From positions 2,728,001 through 2,792,000 of the forward strand of contig NZ_LR134356.1 of the NCBI RefSeq assembly GCF_900637195.1: DNA of 64,000 bases. Direction: 5' to 3'. Origin of the DNA: Mycolicibacterium aurum. Lineage in GTDB: Bacteria > Actinomycetota > Actinomycetes > Mycobacteriales > Mycobacteriaceae. A program made the position numbers and the translations under genes. Shown here one piece after another: positions 10,982 through 20,791 of the stretch (position 1 is its first letter; each line of letters starts with the position of its first letter). The notes beneath the pieces are model-generated. The model saw nothing but the letters and a program-made list of their open reading frames with translations. It had not been told where the DNA came from and did no database searches.

Positions 10982-11011
10982 CTCGTATACGAGGTTTCGG
11001 CTAGCCGAAAC
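10982..11011. promoter_or_regulatory. Two abutting perfect palindromes (candidate operators)
   Basis: CTCGTATACGAG (10982-10993, 12 bp) is directly followed by GTTTCGGCTAGCCGAAAC (10994-11011, 18 bp). Both are perfect inverted repeats. They cover the -35 region of the minus-strand membrane-protein promoter and lie about 90 bp upstream of ilvA. This looks like a binding site for one or two dimeric repressors. No regulator is encoded nearby that can be paired with it. Confidence 0.6.
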
Positions 11012-11101
11012 GGCACTTGTGGGCTCTCTATGTCGAGCGCCCGGCCGAACGCCGAACTCGGTCGTTTTTCCCTGGGTGGGGTGCGGTGGCACCATTGTGC
11101 A

Positions 11102-12391
11102 GTGTCCGCTGAGCTGAGCCAGAGTCCCCGCATCGATCCTGCATCCGCGCTGCGCGCCGCGGACATCGATGAGGCAGCTCGGCGAATCGCCGGGGTGGTG
11201 TCGAGGACGCCTCTGGAGTTGAGCGACCGTCTGTCGGCGCTGACCGGCGCCAATGTCTATCTCAAGCGCGAGGATCAGCAGGCCGTGCGCTCGTACAAGC
11301 TGCGCGGCGCCTACAACCTGCTGATGCAGCTGAGCCCGGAAGAGAAGGCCGCAGGAGTGGTGTGCTCGTCGGCGGGCAATCACGCGCAGGGTTTCGCGTT
11401 GGCCTGCCGGTCCATGGGTGTGCACGGACGTGTCTACGTACCGGCGAAGACTCCCAAGCAGAAGCGTAATCGGATCCGCTACCACGGCGGCGACTTCATC
11501 GAGCTGATCGTCGGCGGCAAGACCTACGACATGGCGGCGGAAGCGGCGCTGGCCGACGTCGCCCGCACCGGCGCAACTCTGGTACCGCCCTACGACGACC
11601 TTCGCACGATGGCCGGCCAGGGCACCATCGCCGTGGAGATCCTCGAGCAGCTCGGCTCCGAACCCGATCTGGTCGTCGTCCCGGTCGGTGGCGGCGGCTG
11701 TATCAGCGGAATCACGACCTACCTGGCCGAGCGCACCACGACGACGTCGGTTCTGGGCGTCGAACCCGCCGGGGCCGCCGCGCTGGTGGCCGCTCTCGCC
11801 AAGGGTGAGCCCGTGACGCTCGATCACGTCGACCAGTTCGTCGACGGCGCCGCGGTGGCGCGGGTGGGCGCCAAGCCGTTTGCCGCGTTGTCGGCAGCGG
11901 GCGACATGGTGTCGATCACCACGGTCGACGAAGGTGCCGTGTGCACGGCGATGCTCGATCTCTATCAGAACGAGGGCATCATCGCCGAGCCTGCGGGCGC
12001 GCTGTCGGTGGCTGCGCTGCTCGACGCCGAGATCGAGCCCGGTTCGACGGTGGTGTGCCTGATCTCGGGCGGCAACAACGACGTGTCCCGCTACGGCGAG
12101 GTGTTGGAGCGCTCGCTGGTCCACCTGGGACTCAAGCACTACTTTCTGGTCGATTTCCCGCAGGAGCCGGGCGCGCTCCGACGTTTCCTCGACGACGTCC
12201 TCGGGCCCAACGACGACATCACGCTGTTCGAATACGTCAAACGCAACAACCGGGAGACCGGTGAGGCGTTGGTCGGCATCGAGATGGGGTCGGCCGCAGA
12301 CCTGGAGGGGCTGATGGCGCGGATGCAGGCCTCGGAGTGCCACATCGAGCTGCTCGAGCCCGGGTCGCCGACCTACCGCTACCTCACCTGA
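11102..12391 (+). CDS. ilvA: Threonine deaminase (biosynthetic, allosteric)
   Basis: Pyridoxal-phosphate enzyme converting threonine to 2-oxobutanoate, the first step of isoleucine synthesis. It has 429 residues. The PLP-binding Lys is in RSYKLRGAYN, and the glycine-rich phosphate loop is GGGGCISGI. The C terminus (HYFLVDFPQEPGALRRFLDD) is the ACT-like regulatory domain that senses isoleucine. The GTG at 11102 gives MSAELSQSP, the N terminus seen in mycobacterial IlvA; the longer frame from 11030 is non-coding upstream sequence. The 3' end overlaps convergent treZ by 13 bp. Confidence 0.95.
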   Translation: MSAELSQSPRIDPASALRAADIDEAARRIAGVVSRTPLELSDRLSALTGANVYLKREDQQAVRSYKLRGAYNLLMQLSPEEKAAGVVCSSAGNHAQGFALACRSMGVHGRVYVPAKTPKQKRNRIRYHGGDFIELIVGGKTYDMAAEAALADVARTGATLVPPYDDLRTMAGQGTIAVEILEQLGSEPDLVVVPVGGGGCISGITTYLAERTTTTSVLGVEPAGAAALVAALAKGEPVTLDHVDQFVDGAAVARVGAKPFAALSAAGDMVSITTVDEGAVCTAMLDLYQNEGIIAEPAGALSVAALLDAEIEPGSTVVCLISGGNNDVSRYGEVLERSLVHLGLKHYFLVDFPQEPGALRRFLDDVLGPNDDITLFEYVKRNNRETGEALVGIEMGSAADLEGLMARMQASECHIELLEPGSPTYRYLT

Positions 12392-14112
12392 CGCAGCACG
12401 GCGACGGAATGTCCGTCGATGCGCGTCGTGCCGTCGGTCCCCGGTGTCGGTGCGCCCCATGCCAGAACCACGTCGCCTACGACAGGCACGTCGACGGGTT
12501 CGGTGCCCAGGTTGCAGGCGACTGTCACGGCACCGCGGTGCATCACGATCCAGCGGGCATCCTCGTCGAAGTCGATCCGCAGGTGGTCCAGCCACGGATC
12601 GGCCACATCGGGCTCTGAGCGCAGCGCGATCAGGCTGCGGTAGAACGCATTCAGCCGGGCGTGATCGCCTGCCCCGACCTCATCCCACTTGAGCTTCGAT
12701 CGCTCGAAGGTCAGGGGATCCTGGGGATCGGGGATGTCGTCGGCATCCCAGCCGTGGCTGGCGAACTCACGTTTGCGGCCCTCGGCGGTGGCTTTGGCCA
12801 ACTCCGGCTCGGGGTGCGAGCTGAAGAACAGGAACGGGGTACCCGCGCCCCACTCCTCTCCCATGAACAGCATTGCGGTGTACGGCGATGCGAGCGCCAG
12901 CGCGGCCTTGATGGCTTGCTGGCCGGCGGTGAGATTCTGCGACGGCCGGTCACCGATCGCCCGGTTGCCCACCTGGTCGTGGGTCAGCGTGTAGGCCACG
13001 AGCCGGGTGGCCGGGATCTTCGACGTGTCCAGGGGGCGGCCATGACGCCTTCCGCGGAACGAGGAATAGGTGCCTGCGTGGAAGTAGCCGCGCTTCAGGG
13101 TCGTGGCGAGCGTCTCGAGTGTCCCGAAATCGCCGTAGTAGCCCTGCTGCTCGCCGGAGACCGCCGAATGGATCGCGTGATGGATATCGTCGTCCCACTG
13201 CGCCGTCAGGCCGAGCCCGCCATGCTCACGCGGGGTGATCAGCCGCGGGTCGTTCATGTCGCTCTCCGCCACGAGAGACAGTGGGTGGCCCATTTCGGCT
13301 GCCAACGCGTCGGTTTCGGTCGACAGCTCTTCCAGAATGTGGATTGCCGTGGTGTCCACGAGCGCGTGCACCGCATCCAGGCGCAAGCCGTCTGCGCGGA
13401 ACTCGCGCATCCAGCGCAACGCGCAGTCGAGGATGTAGCGGCGAACCTCGTCGGCACCCGCGTCGCCGATGTTGATCGACTCACCCCACGGGTTCGACCC
13501 GCTCGACAGGTAGGGCCCGTACTTGGGCAGGTAGTTGCCCGAGGGGCCGAGGTGATTGAACACAGCATCGATGAGCACCCCGAGACCGCGGGCGTGGCAG
13601 GCATCGACGAACCGAATCAGGCCGTCGGGACCACCGTAGGGTTCGTGCACGGCGTACCACAGCACGCCGTCGTACCCCCAGCCGTGCGTCCCGCTGAAGG
13701 CGTTGACCGGCATCACCTCGACGAAATCGACACCGAGCTCGACAAGATGGTCCAGCCTGTCGATCGCCGAATCGAAGGTGCCGTCCGGGGTGAAGGTGCC
13801 GATGTGCAGCTCGTAGATGACCGCGCCCTCGATGGACCGGCCCTGCCAGGTGTCGGCGGCGCCGCCGCGGGACGACGGATGCCACAGCTGCGAGCGCTCG
13901 TGCACACCGTCGGGCTGCCTGGGGGACCGCGGATCGGGCAGTACGGTCGGATCGTCATCGAGCACGAACCCGTAGCGAGCGTCCGGTGCGGCGTCGACAA
14001 CGGCGCGCCACCAGCCGTTTTCGGTGCGGGTCATCGGGTGCAGCGAGCCGTCCACATCGAGACGGACGCGCTCGGGCAGCGGCGCCCAGACGGCGAACTC
14101 ATGCTCAGGCAT
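12379..14112 (-). CDS. treZ: Malto-oligosyltrehalose trehalohydrolase
   Basis: Releases free trehalose from maltooligosyl-trehalose, the last step of the TreX-TreY-TreZ route. A GH13 enzyme of about 577 residues, with an N-terminal E-set domain (EFAVWAPLPERVRLDVDG) and the catalytic barrel motifs DAVFNHLG, GLRLDAVHAL (nucleophile Asp) and LVAESDMND (acid Glu). I chose the ATG at 14112, which overlaps the treY stop by 8 bp; a GTG at 14118 would add two residues. It is the last gene of a four-gene minus-strand operon and overlaps convergent ilvA. Confidence 0.95.
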   Translation of the reverse strand: MPEHEFAVWAPLPERVRLDVDGSLHPMTRTENGWWRAVVDAAPDARYGFVLDDDPTVLPDPRSPRQPDGVHERSQLWHPSSRGGAADTWQGRSIEGAVIYELHIGTFTPDGTFDSAIDRLDHLVELGVDFVEVMPVNAFSGTHGWGYDGVLWYAVHEPYGGPDGLIRFVDACHARGLGVLIDAVFNHLGPSGNYLPKYGPYLSSGSNPWGESINIGDAGADEVRRYILDCALRWMREFRADGLRLDAVHALVDTTAIHILEELSTETDALAAEMGHPLSLVAESDMNDPRLITPREHGGLGLTAQWDDDIHHAIHSAVSGEQQGYYGDFGTLETLATTLKRGYFHAGTYSSFRGRRHGRPLDTSKIPATRLVAYTLTHDQVGNRAIGDRPSQNLTAGQQAIKAALALASPYTAMLFMGEEWGAGTPFLFFSSHPEPELAKATAEGRKREFASHGWDADDIPDPQDPLTFERSKLKWDEVGAGDHARLNAFYRSLIALRSEPDVADPWLDHLRIDFDEDARWIVMHRGAVTVACNLGTEPVDVPVVGDVVLAWGAPTPGTDGTTRIDGHSVAVLRQVR

Positions 14113-16399
14113 CGGCACGCACCAGCAGGGTGACCGGCAGGTCGGCGAACAGGTCGGCTGCCAGGACGGTCCCGCTGTGGGACCCCCCGGTCAGCCGGTC
14201 GGCCCACACTCCGTCGGGAAGTGTCAACGTCGTCTGCCCCCAACCATTGTCGGCCAGTCGCACTGTCCACCGGCTCACCGCCACCACCACATCGTCACCG
14301 CGGCGGAAGGAGACCAGGTGTTCGGCGGCCTCGCCGGCAGCCAGAAGTGGGCGGTATCCGCCGGTGAGGAACGTGTCCGGCCGCTCGCGTCGCAGCGCGA
14401 GGGCCGCCCGGACCACCCGCAGCTTCGGGTGCTCGCCACCGGTCAGTGCCTGTCGCCGGGCCGCGTAGTCGACGGCCCGCCGGTTGTCGGGGTCGACGAG
14501 GCTGTCCTCCCACAGCTCGGTGCCCTGATAGACATCGGGAATGCCCGGTGCGGTCAGGGCAATGAGCTTCTGGCCCAGTGCATCGCTGCGGCCGTGCGGG
14601 TCGAGCTTGGCCACCAGCGCCGTCAGTTCCGTGGCGACGGGTCCGTCGATGATCGAATCCAGCCAGCCGTGCACGGCGCTCTCGAAACCCTCGTCGGGAT
14701 CGTTCCACGTCGTGCGGAGTGCGGCCTCGCGGATCGCCTTCTCGGCGTAATCGTGCACCCGCTGCCGAAACTCGGTGGTGAACGCACCGTCGGCGGGCCA
14801 GATCCCGAACAGGTTCTGCCACAGGAAAAGTCCGGTGACGGGGTCCGGCGCCGCGGTGGTCTGCTCCCATCCGCGCACCAGCCCCGACCACAGAGACGGC
14901 ACCTGCGAGAGCACCCCGATGCGCGCCCGTACGTCCTCTCCGCGCTTGGTGTCGTGAGTGGTCAGAGTCGTCATCGCGCTCGGCCACAGCTGCGCCCGCA
15001 CCGACGCCCGCTGGTGGAACTCGGCAGCGCTCACGCCGAACCGCTCCGGTTCGCCGCCGACCTCGTTGAGCGAGACGAGCCGCGCATCGCGGTAGAACAG
15101 ACAGTCCTCCATCGACTTCGCGGTGGCCGCGCCGCACAGCTGCTGCAGGCGAGTGGCAACCTCGGTGCCGGCGTCGAGCGCGGCGGCCAGAAGCTGCAGA
15201 GGATCGGCGAGTTCCGGCTGAGCCGACGCGGTTTCGGCGATCGCGACCGGAAGCACCGCCGACAGGGCGGGATAGTCGGACCGGTAGACGCCGACGTGGC
15301 TGAGCAGTGCGGCGATCGCGTCGCCGAGGCGGTCGTGCTCGCGACCGGTGGCCGCGGTCACTGCCCGGCTGAGCCTGCCGAGTTCGCTTGCCAGCGTGTC
15401 GGTGACGGCCTGCACTTTGAGTGTGTGCGCTTGCGCTTCGATGGCGGAGTAGTCCACACCCGCCGATTCGATCAGGGCGGTGAGCGATTCGATGCCGGTC
15501 GGGTCGACGAACAGGCCCCCTGCCTCGCGCAGTGCGTCGTAGCCCGTCGTGCCCGCGACCGGAAGGCTGAGGTCCAGCGCTTCGTCGACGGCAAGGATCT
15601 TCTCGATGACGATCCACGCCTCCGGCCCGGCGAGCTCCCGCAGCCACACCAGATAGCCTGCGGGGTCGGATAATCCATCGGGGTGATCGATGCGGATGCC
15701 GTCGACCAGTCCCTCGTCGAACCACCGTTTGACTTCCGCGTGAGTGGCGTCGAACACCGCCTTGTCTTCCTGGCGCAACCCCGCCAGCGACGTGATCGAG
15801 AAGAAGCGTCGGTACCCGCACACGTTGTTGCGCCAGCCGATCAACTGATAGTTCTGCCGCTCGTGCACCTCCGGACCGGTGCCGCTGCCGGTGCCCGGCG
15901 CGATCGGCCACTGCCGGTCGCCCAGTCGCAGCACGTCGCCGTCCACCGTGAGGTCGGCGACGTCGTCGTCGGATCCGAGGACGGGCAGCACGATCCGGCC
16001 GTCCGGGTCCAGTGTCCAGTCGACGTCGAAATAGTCGGCGTACGCCGAATCGCGGCCGTGGGTCAGCAGATCCCACCACCACCGGTTCTGGGTGGGGTCG
16101 TCGACACCGACGTGGTTGGGCACTATGTCGACGATCACACCGAGGCCTGCCGCGTGGGCGGCATCCGCCAGCCGGCGGAAGCCTTCGGGGCCACCGAGTT
16201 CGGCGGACACCGTGGTGGGATCGGTCACGTCGTAGCCGTGGCTGGACCCGTGCGCCGCGGTGAGGATGGGGGACAGGTACAGGTGCGACACGCCGAGGTC
16301 GGCGAGGTAGCCGACAAGAGCTTCGGCATCGGCGAACGTGAAGGCCTGGCCGCTGGCCGGTCCGCGCATCTGCAGCCGGTAGGTCGATATGACTGGCAT
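14105..16399 (-). CDS. treY: Malto-oligosyltrehalose synthase
   Basis: Converts the reducing-end alpha-1,4 bond of a glucan to the alpha,alpha-1,1 bond of trehalose. A GH13 enzyme of 764 residues. STYRLQMRGP at the N terminus, DIVPNHVGVD, DGIRIDHPDGL (nucleophile Asp) and WIVIEKILAVDE (acid Glu) are the TreY signatures. The ATG at 16399 overlaps the treX stop (ATGA), and its own 3' end overlaps treZ, so the three are translationally coupled. Confidence 0.96.
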   Translation of the reverse strand: MPVISTYRLQMRGPASGQAFTFADAEALVGYLADLGVSHLYLSPILTAAHGSSHGYDVTDPTTVSAELGGPEGFRRLADAAHAAGLGVIVDIVPNHVGVDDPTQNRWWWDLLTHGRDSAYADYFDVDWTLDPDGRIVLPVLGSDDDVADLTVDGDVLRLGDRQWPIAPGTGSGTGPEVHERQNYQLIGWRNNVCGYRRFFSITSLAGLRQEDKAVFDATHAEVKRWFDEGLVDGIRIDHPDGLSDPAGYLVWLRELAGPEAWIVIEKILAVDEALDLSLPVAGTTGYDALREAGGLFVDPTGIESLTALIESAGVDYSAIEAQAHTLKVQAVTDTLASELGRLSRAVTAATGREHDRLGDAIAALLSHVGVYRSDYPALSAVLPVAIAETASAQPELADPLQLLAAALDAGTEVATRLQQLCGAATAKSMEDCLFYRDARLVSLNEVGGEPERFGVSAAEFHQRASVRAQLWPSAMTTLTTHDTKRGEDVRARIGVLSQVPSLWSGLVRGWEQTTAAPDPVTGLFLWQNLFGIWPADGAFTTEFRQRVHDYAEKAIREAALRTTWNDPDEGFESAVHGWLDSIIDGPVATELTALVAKLDPHGRSDALGQKLIALTAPGIPDVYQGTELWEDSLVDPDNRRAVDYAARRQALTGGEHPKLRVVRAALALRRERPDTFLTGGYRPLLAAGEAAEHLVSFRRGDDVVVAVSRWTVRLADNGWGQTTLTLPDGVWADRLTGGSHSGTVLAADLFADLPVTLLVRADA

Positions 16400-18573
16400 C
16401 AGGCTGTCTTACGGAGGACGAGGAGCGACCGCGGTTGCAATGAAATTTTTTCTCCTGCAGTGATTTCGAGTGTGCTTTGGCCTTGTGGATGTGCGGTGTC
16501 GATGGCGCCGGCCCACGCACTGGCGTAGTCGCCGTCCGGGACGACGAAGTCCACGACTGTGCTGTGGGCGTTGAAGCACATGAGAAACGAGTCGTCGGCG
16601 ACGCGTTCGCCGCGCTCGTTCGGAGCCGGGATGGCGTCCCCGTTGAGGAATACCGCGACGCACTTGAAGCCGGAACCCCAGTCCTCCTGCGTCATTTCGG
16701 TACCCGACGGATTCAGCCAGGCGATGTCGCGGATCTGGTCGCCGGTGCGCAGCGGCTTACCCTCGAAGAACCGGCGGCGTCGGAACGCCGGATGGTCTTT
16801 GCGGAACTTCACCATCTTGCGGGTGAACTCGACCAGGTCGGCGTTGGTCTTGCACAGCGTCCAGTCCACCCACGACAACTTCGAATCCTGGCAGTAGACA
16901 TTGTTGTTGCCCAGTTGGGTGCGGCCCATCTCGTCGCCGTGGGCCAGCATCGGAGTGCCCTGCGACAGCATCAGCGTCGCCAAGATGTTGCGCATCTGCT
17001 TGCCGCGCAGGGCGGTGATGTCGGCGTCGTCGGTGGGCCCCTCCACGCCGCAGTTCCACGACCGGTTGTGGCTCTCGCCGTCCCGGTTGTCTTCGCCGTT
17101 GGCCTCGTTGTGCTTCTCGTTGTAGGAGACCAGGTCGTTGAGCGTGAAGCCGTCGTGGCAGGTGACGAAGTTGATGCTGGCGCTCGGGCGTCGGCCCGTC
17201 GCCTCGTACAAATCCGACGACCCGGTCAGCCGGGACGCGAACTCGCCTAGGGTTGCGGGTTCGCCCCGCCAGAAGTCACGCACAGTGTCGCGATACTTCC
17301 CGTTCCATTCGGTCCACAAACCTGGGAAGTTGCCGACCTGATATCCACCCTCGCCGACGTCCCACGGCTCGGCGATCAGCTTGACCTGACTGATCACCGG
17401 GTCCTGCTGGATGATGTCGAAGAACGCCGAGAGCCGGTCGACGTCGTAGAACTCGCGGGCCAGTGTCGAGGCCAGGTCGAAGCGGAAACCGTCCACGTGC
17501 ATGTCCAGCACCCAGTAGCGCAGGGAATCCATGATCAGCTGCAGCGTGTGCGGATGGCGGGCGTTGAGGCTGTTACCGGTGCCGGTGAAGTCCTTGTAGT
17601 ACCGCAGGTCGCCGTCGAGCAGCCGGTAGTAGGCGGAGTTGTCGATGCCGCGGAAGTTGATGGTCGGTCCGAGGTGGTTGCCTTCGGCGGTGTGGTTGTA
17701 GACCACGTCGAGAATGACCTCGATGCCGGCCTCGTGAAACGCGCGCACCATGGTCTTGAACTCGGCGACCGCCCCGCCGGCGTTGCGAGTGGCCGCGTAC
17801 TGCGCATGCGGGGCGAAGAATCCGAACGTGTTGTAGCCCCAGTAATTTCGCAGGCCGAGATCGAGCAGCCGGTGGTCGTGCAGAAACTGGTGCACAGGCA
17901 TCAGTTCGATAGCCGTTACGTTCAGCGACTGCAGGTGGTCGATGATCGCGGGGTGCCCGAGCCCCGCGTAGGTTCCGCGCAACTCCTCCGGGATGCCCGG
18001 GTGGGTCTGCGTCATACCTTTGACGTGCGCCTCGTAGATCACCGTCTGGTGGTACGGAGTGCGCGGGCTGCGATCCGACCCCCACTGGAAGAACGGGTTG
18101 ATCACCACGCTGGTCATGGTGTGGCCGAGCGAGTCGATCTGCGGGGGGACGCCGCCGCTGACCAGGTCGTCGGCCTCGGTGTCGTAGGAGTACAGCGCCT
18201 GGCTGAAGTCGAAGTCTCCGTGGAAGGACTTGCCGTACGGGTCGAGTAGCAGCTTGCTCGGATCGCAGCGATGCCCGGCGGCCGGATCCCACGGTCCGTG
18301 GACCCGGAAGCCGTACCGCTGGCCCGGGGTGATCGTGGGCAGGTAGCAGTGCCACACGAACCCGTCGACTTCGTCGAGCTCGATGCGCTCTTCCCGGCCG
18401 TCCTTGCTGATCAGGCAGAGCTCCACGCGCTCGGCCACCTCGGAGAACAGGGAGAAGTTGGTACCGGCGCCGTCATAGGTCGCCCCCAGTGGGTAGGGAG
18501 TTCCGGGCCAGACGGTGGGGACTGACTTCTCGTGGCCCCCTCGACCCTGCGAAAACGGCTCGGCCGAGGACAT
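16399..18573 (-). CDS. treX: Glycogen debranching enzyme (isoamylase type)
   Basis: Cleaves alpha-1,6 branches to supply linear glucans to TreY. A GH13 protein of 724 residues with an N-terminal carbohydrate-binding E-set domain (TYDGAGTNFSLFSEVAERVELCL). Catalytic motifs are DVVYNHTAEG, GFRFDLASTL and KLIAEPWD, followed by TCHDGFTLNDLVSYNEKHN. The ATG at 18573 is preferred because it forms an ATGA overlap with the upstream acyltransferase stop; a start at 18588 would add five residues. Also called GlgX; the treX label follows from adjacency to treY and treZ. Confidence 0.95.
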   Translation of the reverse strand: MSSAEPFSQGRGGHEKSVPTVWPGTPYPLGATYDGAGTNFSLFSEVAERVELCLISKDGREERIELDEVDGFVWHCYLPTITPGQRYGFRVHGPWDPAAGHRCDPSKLLLDPYGKSFHGDFDFSQALYSYDTEADDLVSGGVPPQIDSLGHTMTSVVINPFFQWGSDRSPRTPYHQTVIYEAHVKGMTQTHPGIPEELRGTYAGLGHPAIIDHLQSLNVTAIELMPVHQFLHDHRLLDLGLRNYWGYNTFGFFAPHAQYAATRNAGGAVAEFKTMVRAFHEAGIEVILDVVYNHTAEGNHLGPTINFRGIDNSAYYRLLDGDLRYYKDFTGTGNSLNARHPHTLQLIMDSLRYWVLDMHVDGFRFDLASTLAREFYDVDRLSAFFDIIQQDPVISQVKLIAEPWDVGEGGYQVGNFPGLWTEWNGKYRDTVRDFWRGEPATLGEFASRLTGSSDLYEATGRRPSASINFVTCHDGFTLNDLVSYNEKHNEANGEDNRDGESHNRSWNCGVEGPTDDADITALRGKQMRNILATLMLSQGTPMLAHGDEMGRTQLGNNNVYCQDSKLSWVDWTLCKTNADLVEFTRKMVKFRKDHPAFRRRRFFEGKPLRTGDQIRDIAWLNPSGTEMTQEDWGSGFKCVAVFLNGDAIPAPNERGERVADDSFLMCFNAHSTVVDFVVPDGDYASAWAGAIDTAHPQGQSTLEITAGEKISLQPRSLLVLRKTA

Positions 18574-20768
18574 CAGCCGCTCCACCACCCCGTGGCGGCG
18601 CCCATCTGGCGTCCGAGTTCATTGGTCATGGTGCGCATATAGGTCGACGAGAGGTGGTGCGCGTCGTGATACAGCAACACGTTTCCCTCCACGGCTCGGC
18701 AGTAGTCCTCACGACACACCGCATCGCTCATGTCGAGCGGCTTGAGTAACGGGAAACGTTTGACGTAATCCAATGTCGGGTTGTGGTCTGACAGTACTTC
18801 GGATCGTTTGATCCCGCATGAGATGGCGTCGCCGCCGCCGGCGAGGCAGTCCGCGGGAAAGAACGGTTCACCGTCGCGGACCATCCATGGGGTGTCGCGC
18901 ATCGCGAGCACCGGAATGTCGTTGTCGGACAGTACCTGCCAGATGCCGAGGTAGTTGGACGGCATCACGTCGCCCGGCTTGATGTTCCACGGGCGGGTGG
19001 AGGTGGTGAAGACGAAATCCGGGCGGTCGGCCAGGATCTTGGGGATGACCCGGTCGTTCCACTGCCGGCACTTCGGATAGGGGCGGTTGTCGCCCATCAC
19101 CAACGGGTTCTTCTCCGTGGTGAGCGGGCAACCCATCTTGAGATAGGTGACGATCTTGAAGTGATGCATGCGGCCGAGCAGATCCAGCGCGGTGATCCAG
19201 TGCTCGGCATGAGAGCCACCGGCCAGCGCGATGGTGCGGGTGGCCGCCTTGTCTCCGTAGGTGCAGTTGATGATCCCGATGTTGTCGAAATCGCTGATGC
19301 ACCCGTCGGTGGTGGATTCCGGGATGTCGTTCTTGGCTTCGAGCACCGTGGGACGCATCGGCAGTGTGGGAACCCTGGCGTCGTTGATGAGTGCGCGCGC
19401 GCCGGGATAGTCGCGGGCCGACAACCCGGACAGCTCGTCACCGTTTTCGCGTAGCACGGTGACATGCTCGCGCCAGGTGAACGATGTCGCCGTCAGTGCG
19501 ATCCCGAGCAGGGCGACCGTGGAGCCCAGCACGATCGTCGGCCGGCGGAGTCGTGTGCGCAGCGGCACCTTCACGACGGCGGCGGTGGCCGCCGGAGCGC
19601 TGCGGGCGCGCAACGGCTCCTCCACGTAGCGAGTGGTCAGCCACGCCAGCACCGCCGACACCGCCAACACGCCTGCACCCTCGAGGAAGTTCACCCGCGT
19701 CCCGCCGACGTAGGCGAGGTAGAAGATCAGCAGGGGCCAATGCCAGAGGTAGAGCGCATAGGCCATGGCTCCGAGAGCGACGAACGGCCGGGAGGCCATC
19801 AGCCGGTTCGGTGCGGGGATGCGGCCCGCCGTGTGCGGATCGGCGTAGCGGTTGGCCGCCGACAGGATGAACAGCAGCGTCGCCCCCACCGGCACCAGCG
19901 CCCACGGGCCGGGGAACTCGTGGACGCCGTCGATCAGTGCGCCGCAGGACAGGATCGCGGCCAGCGCGACCACCGAGAGCAGGGTGCGCAGCCACATCGG
20001 CATCCGCACATACGAGATGACCGCGCCGACCAGCGCGCCGAGCAACAGCTCCCATGCGCGGGCGAAGCTGTCGTAGTACGCCGTCGCCTGATCGGCATTG
20101 TGCGCATAGATGGCATGGACGAACGAGGCGATCGCCAGCCCGCTGAGCAGCACCACGAAAGCCGTCCGCGCGTGCCTGCCGAACACGCGGCGGAAGACCA
20201 AGGCGGACAACATGATCAGCGCGAGGAAGGCGATGTAGAACTGGCCCTGCACCGACATCGACCAGATGTGTTGCAGGGGGCTGACCGTCTCTCCGGCCCG
20301 CAGGTAGTCCGACGCGGTACGGGCGAGTTCCCAGTTCTGGTAGTAGCCCAGACTCGCCAGGCTCTGGTCGGCGAAGGTCTCCCAGCGTGTCTCGGGCTGG
20401 ATCAGGATGGTCAGGACCGCGGACACAGCCAGCACGACCACCAGCGCCGGTAACAGCCGCCTGATCAGCCGGGTGATCTCAGGGACGGGGCGAAGCGCCA
20501 CGCCGGGCGTCAGCGCGCCGCGCAGCAACCGCCCGCCGAAGAAGAAACCCGACAGCACAAGGAAGACGTCGACGCCGCCGGACACCCTGCCGAACCACAC
20601 GTGGAACACCGCGACCAGTGCGATCGCCACTCCGCGCAGCCCGTCGAGATCGTGCCGGTAGAACCCTGACGTGCGGGTTCCCATGCCGGAACCCGATGGG
20701 CCCGAGGTCGGCGGAGTCGGGCCCGAAGCGGTGGGGGACGCAGGCCGGGCGGGGGCGAGGGTCATCAT
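18573..20768 (-). CDS. Membrane acyltransferase with C-terminal SGNH domain (OafA/YrhL type)
   Basis: A 731-residue integral membrane protein. The N-terminal half (after about 40 low-complexity residues) is an acyltransferase-3 domain: [20 protein letters not shown] carries the conserved family opening, followed by about ten transmembrane helices. The C-terminal third is extracytoplasmic and SGNH-like. [11 protein letters not shown] is the block-I equivalent and [10 protein letters not shown] the D-x-x-H catalytic block. Such proteins move acyl groups to cell-surface sugars. The acceptor is unknown. It overlaps treX at ATGA, so it is cotranscribed and coupled with the trehalose genes. In M. 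tuberculosis the equivalent (Rv1565c) has the same neighbours. Confidence 0.9.
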   Translation of the reverse strand: MMTLAPARPASPTASGPTPPTSGPSGSGMGTRTSGFYRHDLDGLRGVAIALVAVFHVWFGRVSGGVDVFLVLSGFFFGGRLLRGALTPGVALRPVPEITRLIRRLLPALVVVLAVSAVLTILIQPETRWETFADQSLASLGYYQNWELARTASDYLRAGETVSPLQHIWSMSVQGQFYIAFLALIMLSALVFRRVFGRHARTAFVVLLSGLAIASFVHAIYAHNADQATAYYDSFARAWELLLGALVGAVISYVRMPMWLRTLLSVVALAAILSCGALIDGVHEFPGPWALVPVGATLLFILSAANRYADPHTAGRIPAPNRLMASRPFVALGAMAYALYLWHWPLLIFYLAYVGGTRVNFLEGAGVLAVSAVLAWLTTRYVEEPLRARSAPAATAAVVKVPLRTRLRRPTIVLGSTVALLGIALTATSFTWREHVTVLRENGDELSGLSARDYPGARALINDARVPTLPMRPTVLEAKNDIPESTTDGCISDFDNIGIINCTYGDKAATRTIALAGGSHAEHWITALDLLGRMHHFKIVTYLKMGCPLTTEKNPLVMGDNRPYPKCRQWNDRVIPKILADRPDFVFTTSTRPWNIKPGDVMPSNYLGIWQVLSDNDIPVLAMRDTPWMVRDGEPFFPADCLAGGGDAISCGIKRSEVLSDHNPTLDYVKRFPLLKPLDMSDAVCREDYCRAVEGNVLLYHDAHHLSSTYMRTMTNELGRQMGAATGWWSG

Positions 20769-20778
20769 GGTCGACGGC

Positions 20779-20785
20779 TAATCTA
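20779..20785. promoter_or_regulatory. Overlapping divergent -10 elements of bioA and the acyltransferase operon
   Basis: On the plus strand TAATCT (20779-20784) lies 7 nt before the GTG of bioA, predicting a leaderless bioA mRNA. On the minus strand TAGATT (20785-20780) occupies the same base pairs, shifted by one, and lies 11 nt before the ATG of the acyltransferase. One short AT-rich site therefore appears to serve both directions. Confidence 0.55.
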
Positions 20786-20791
20786 CCGAAG

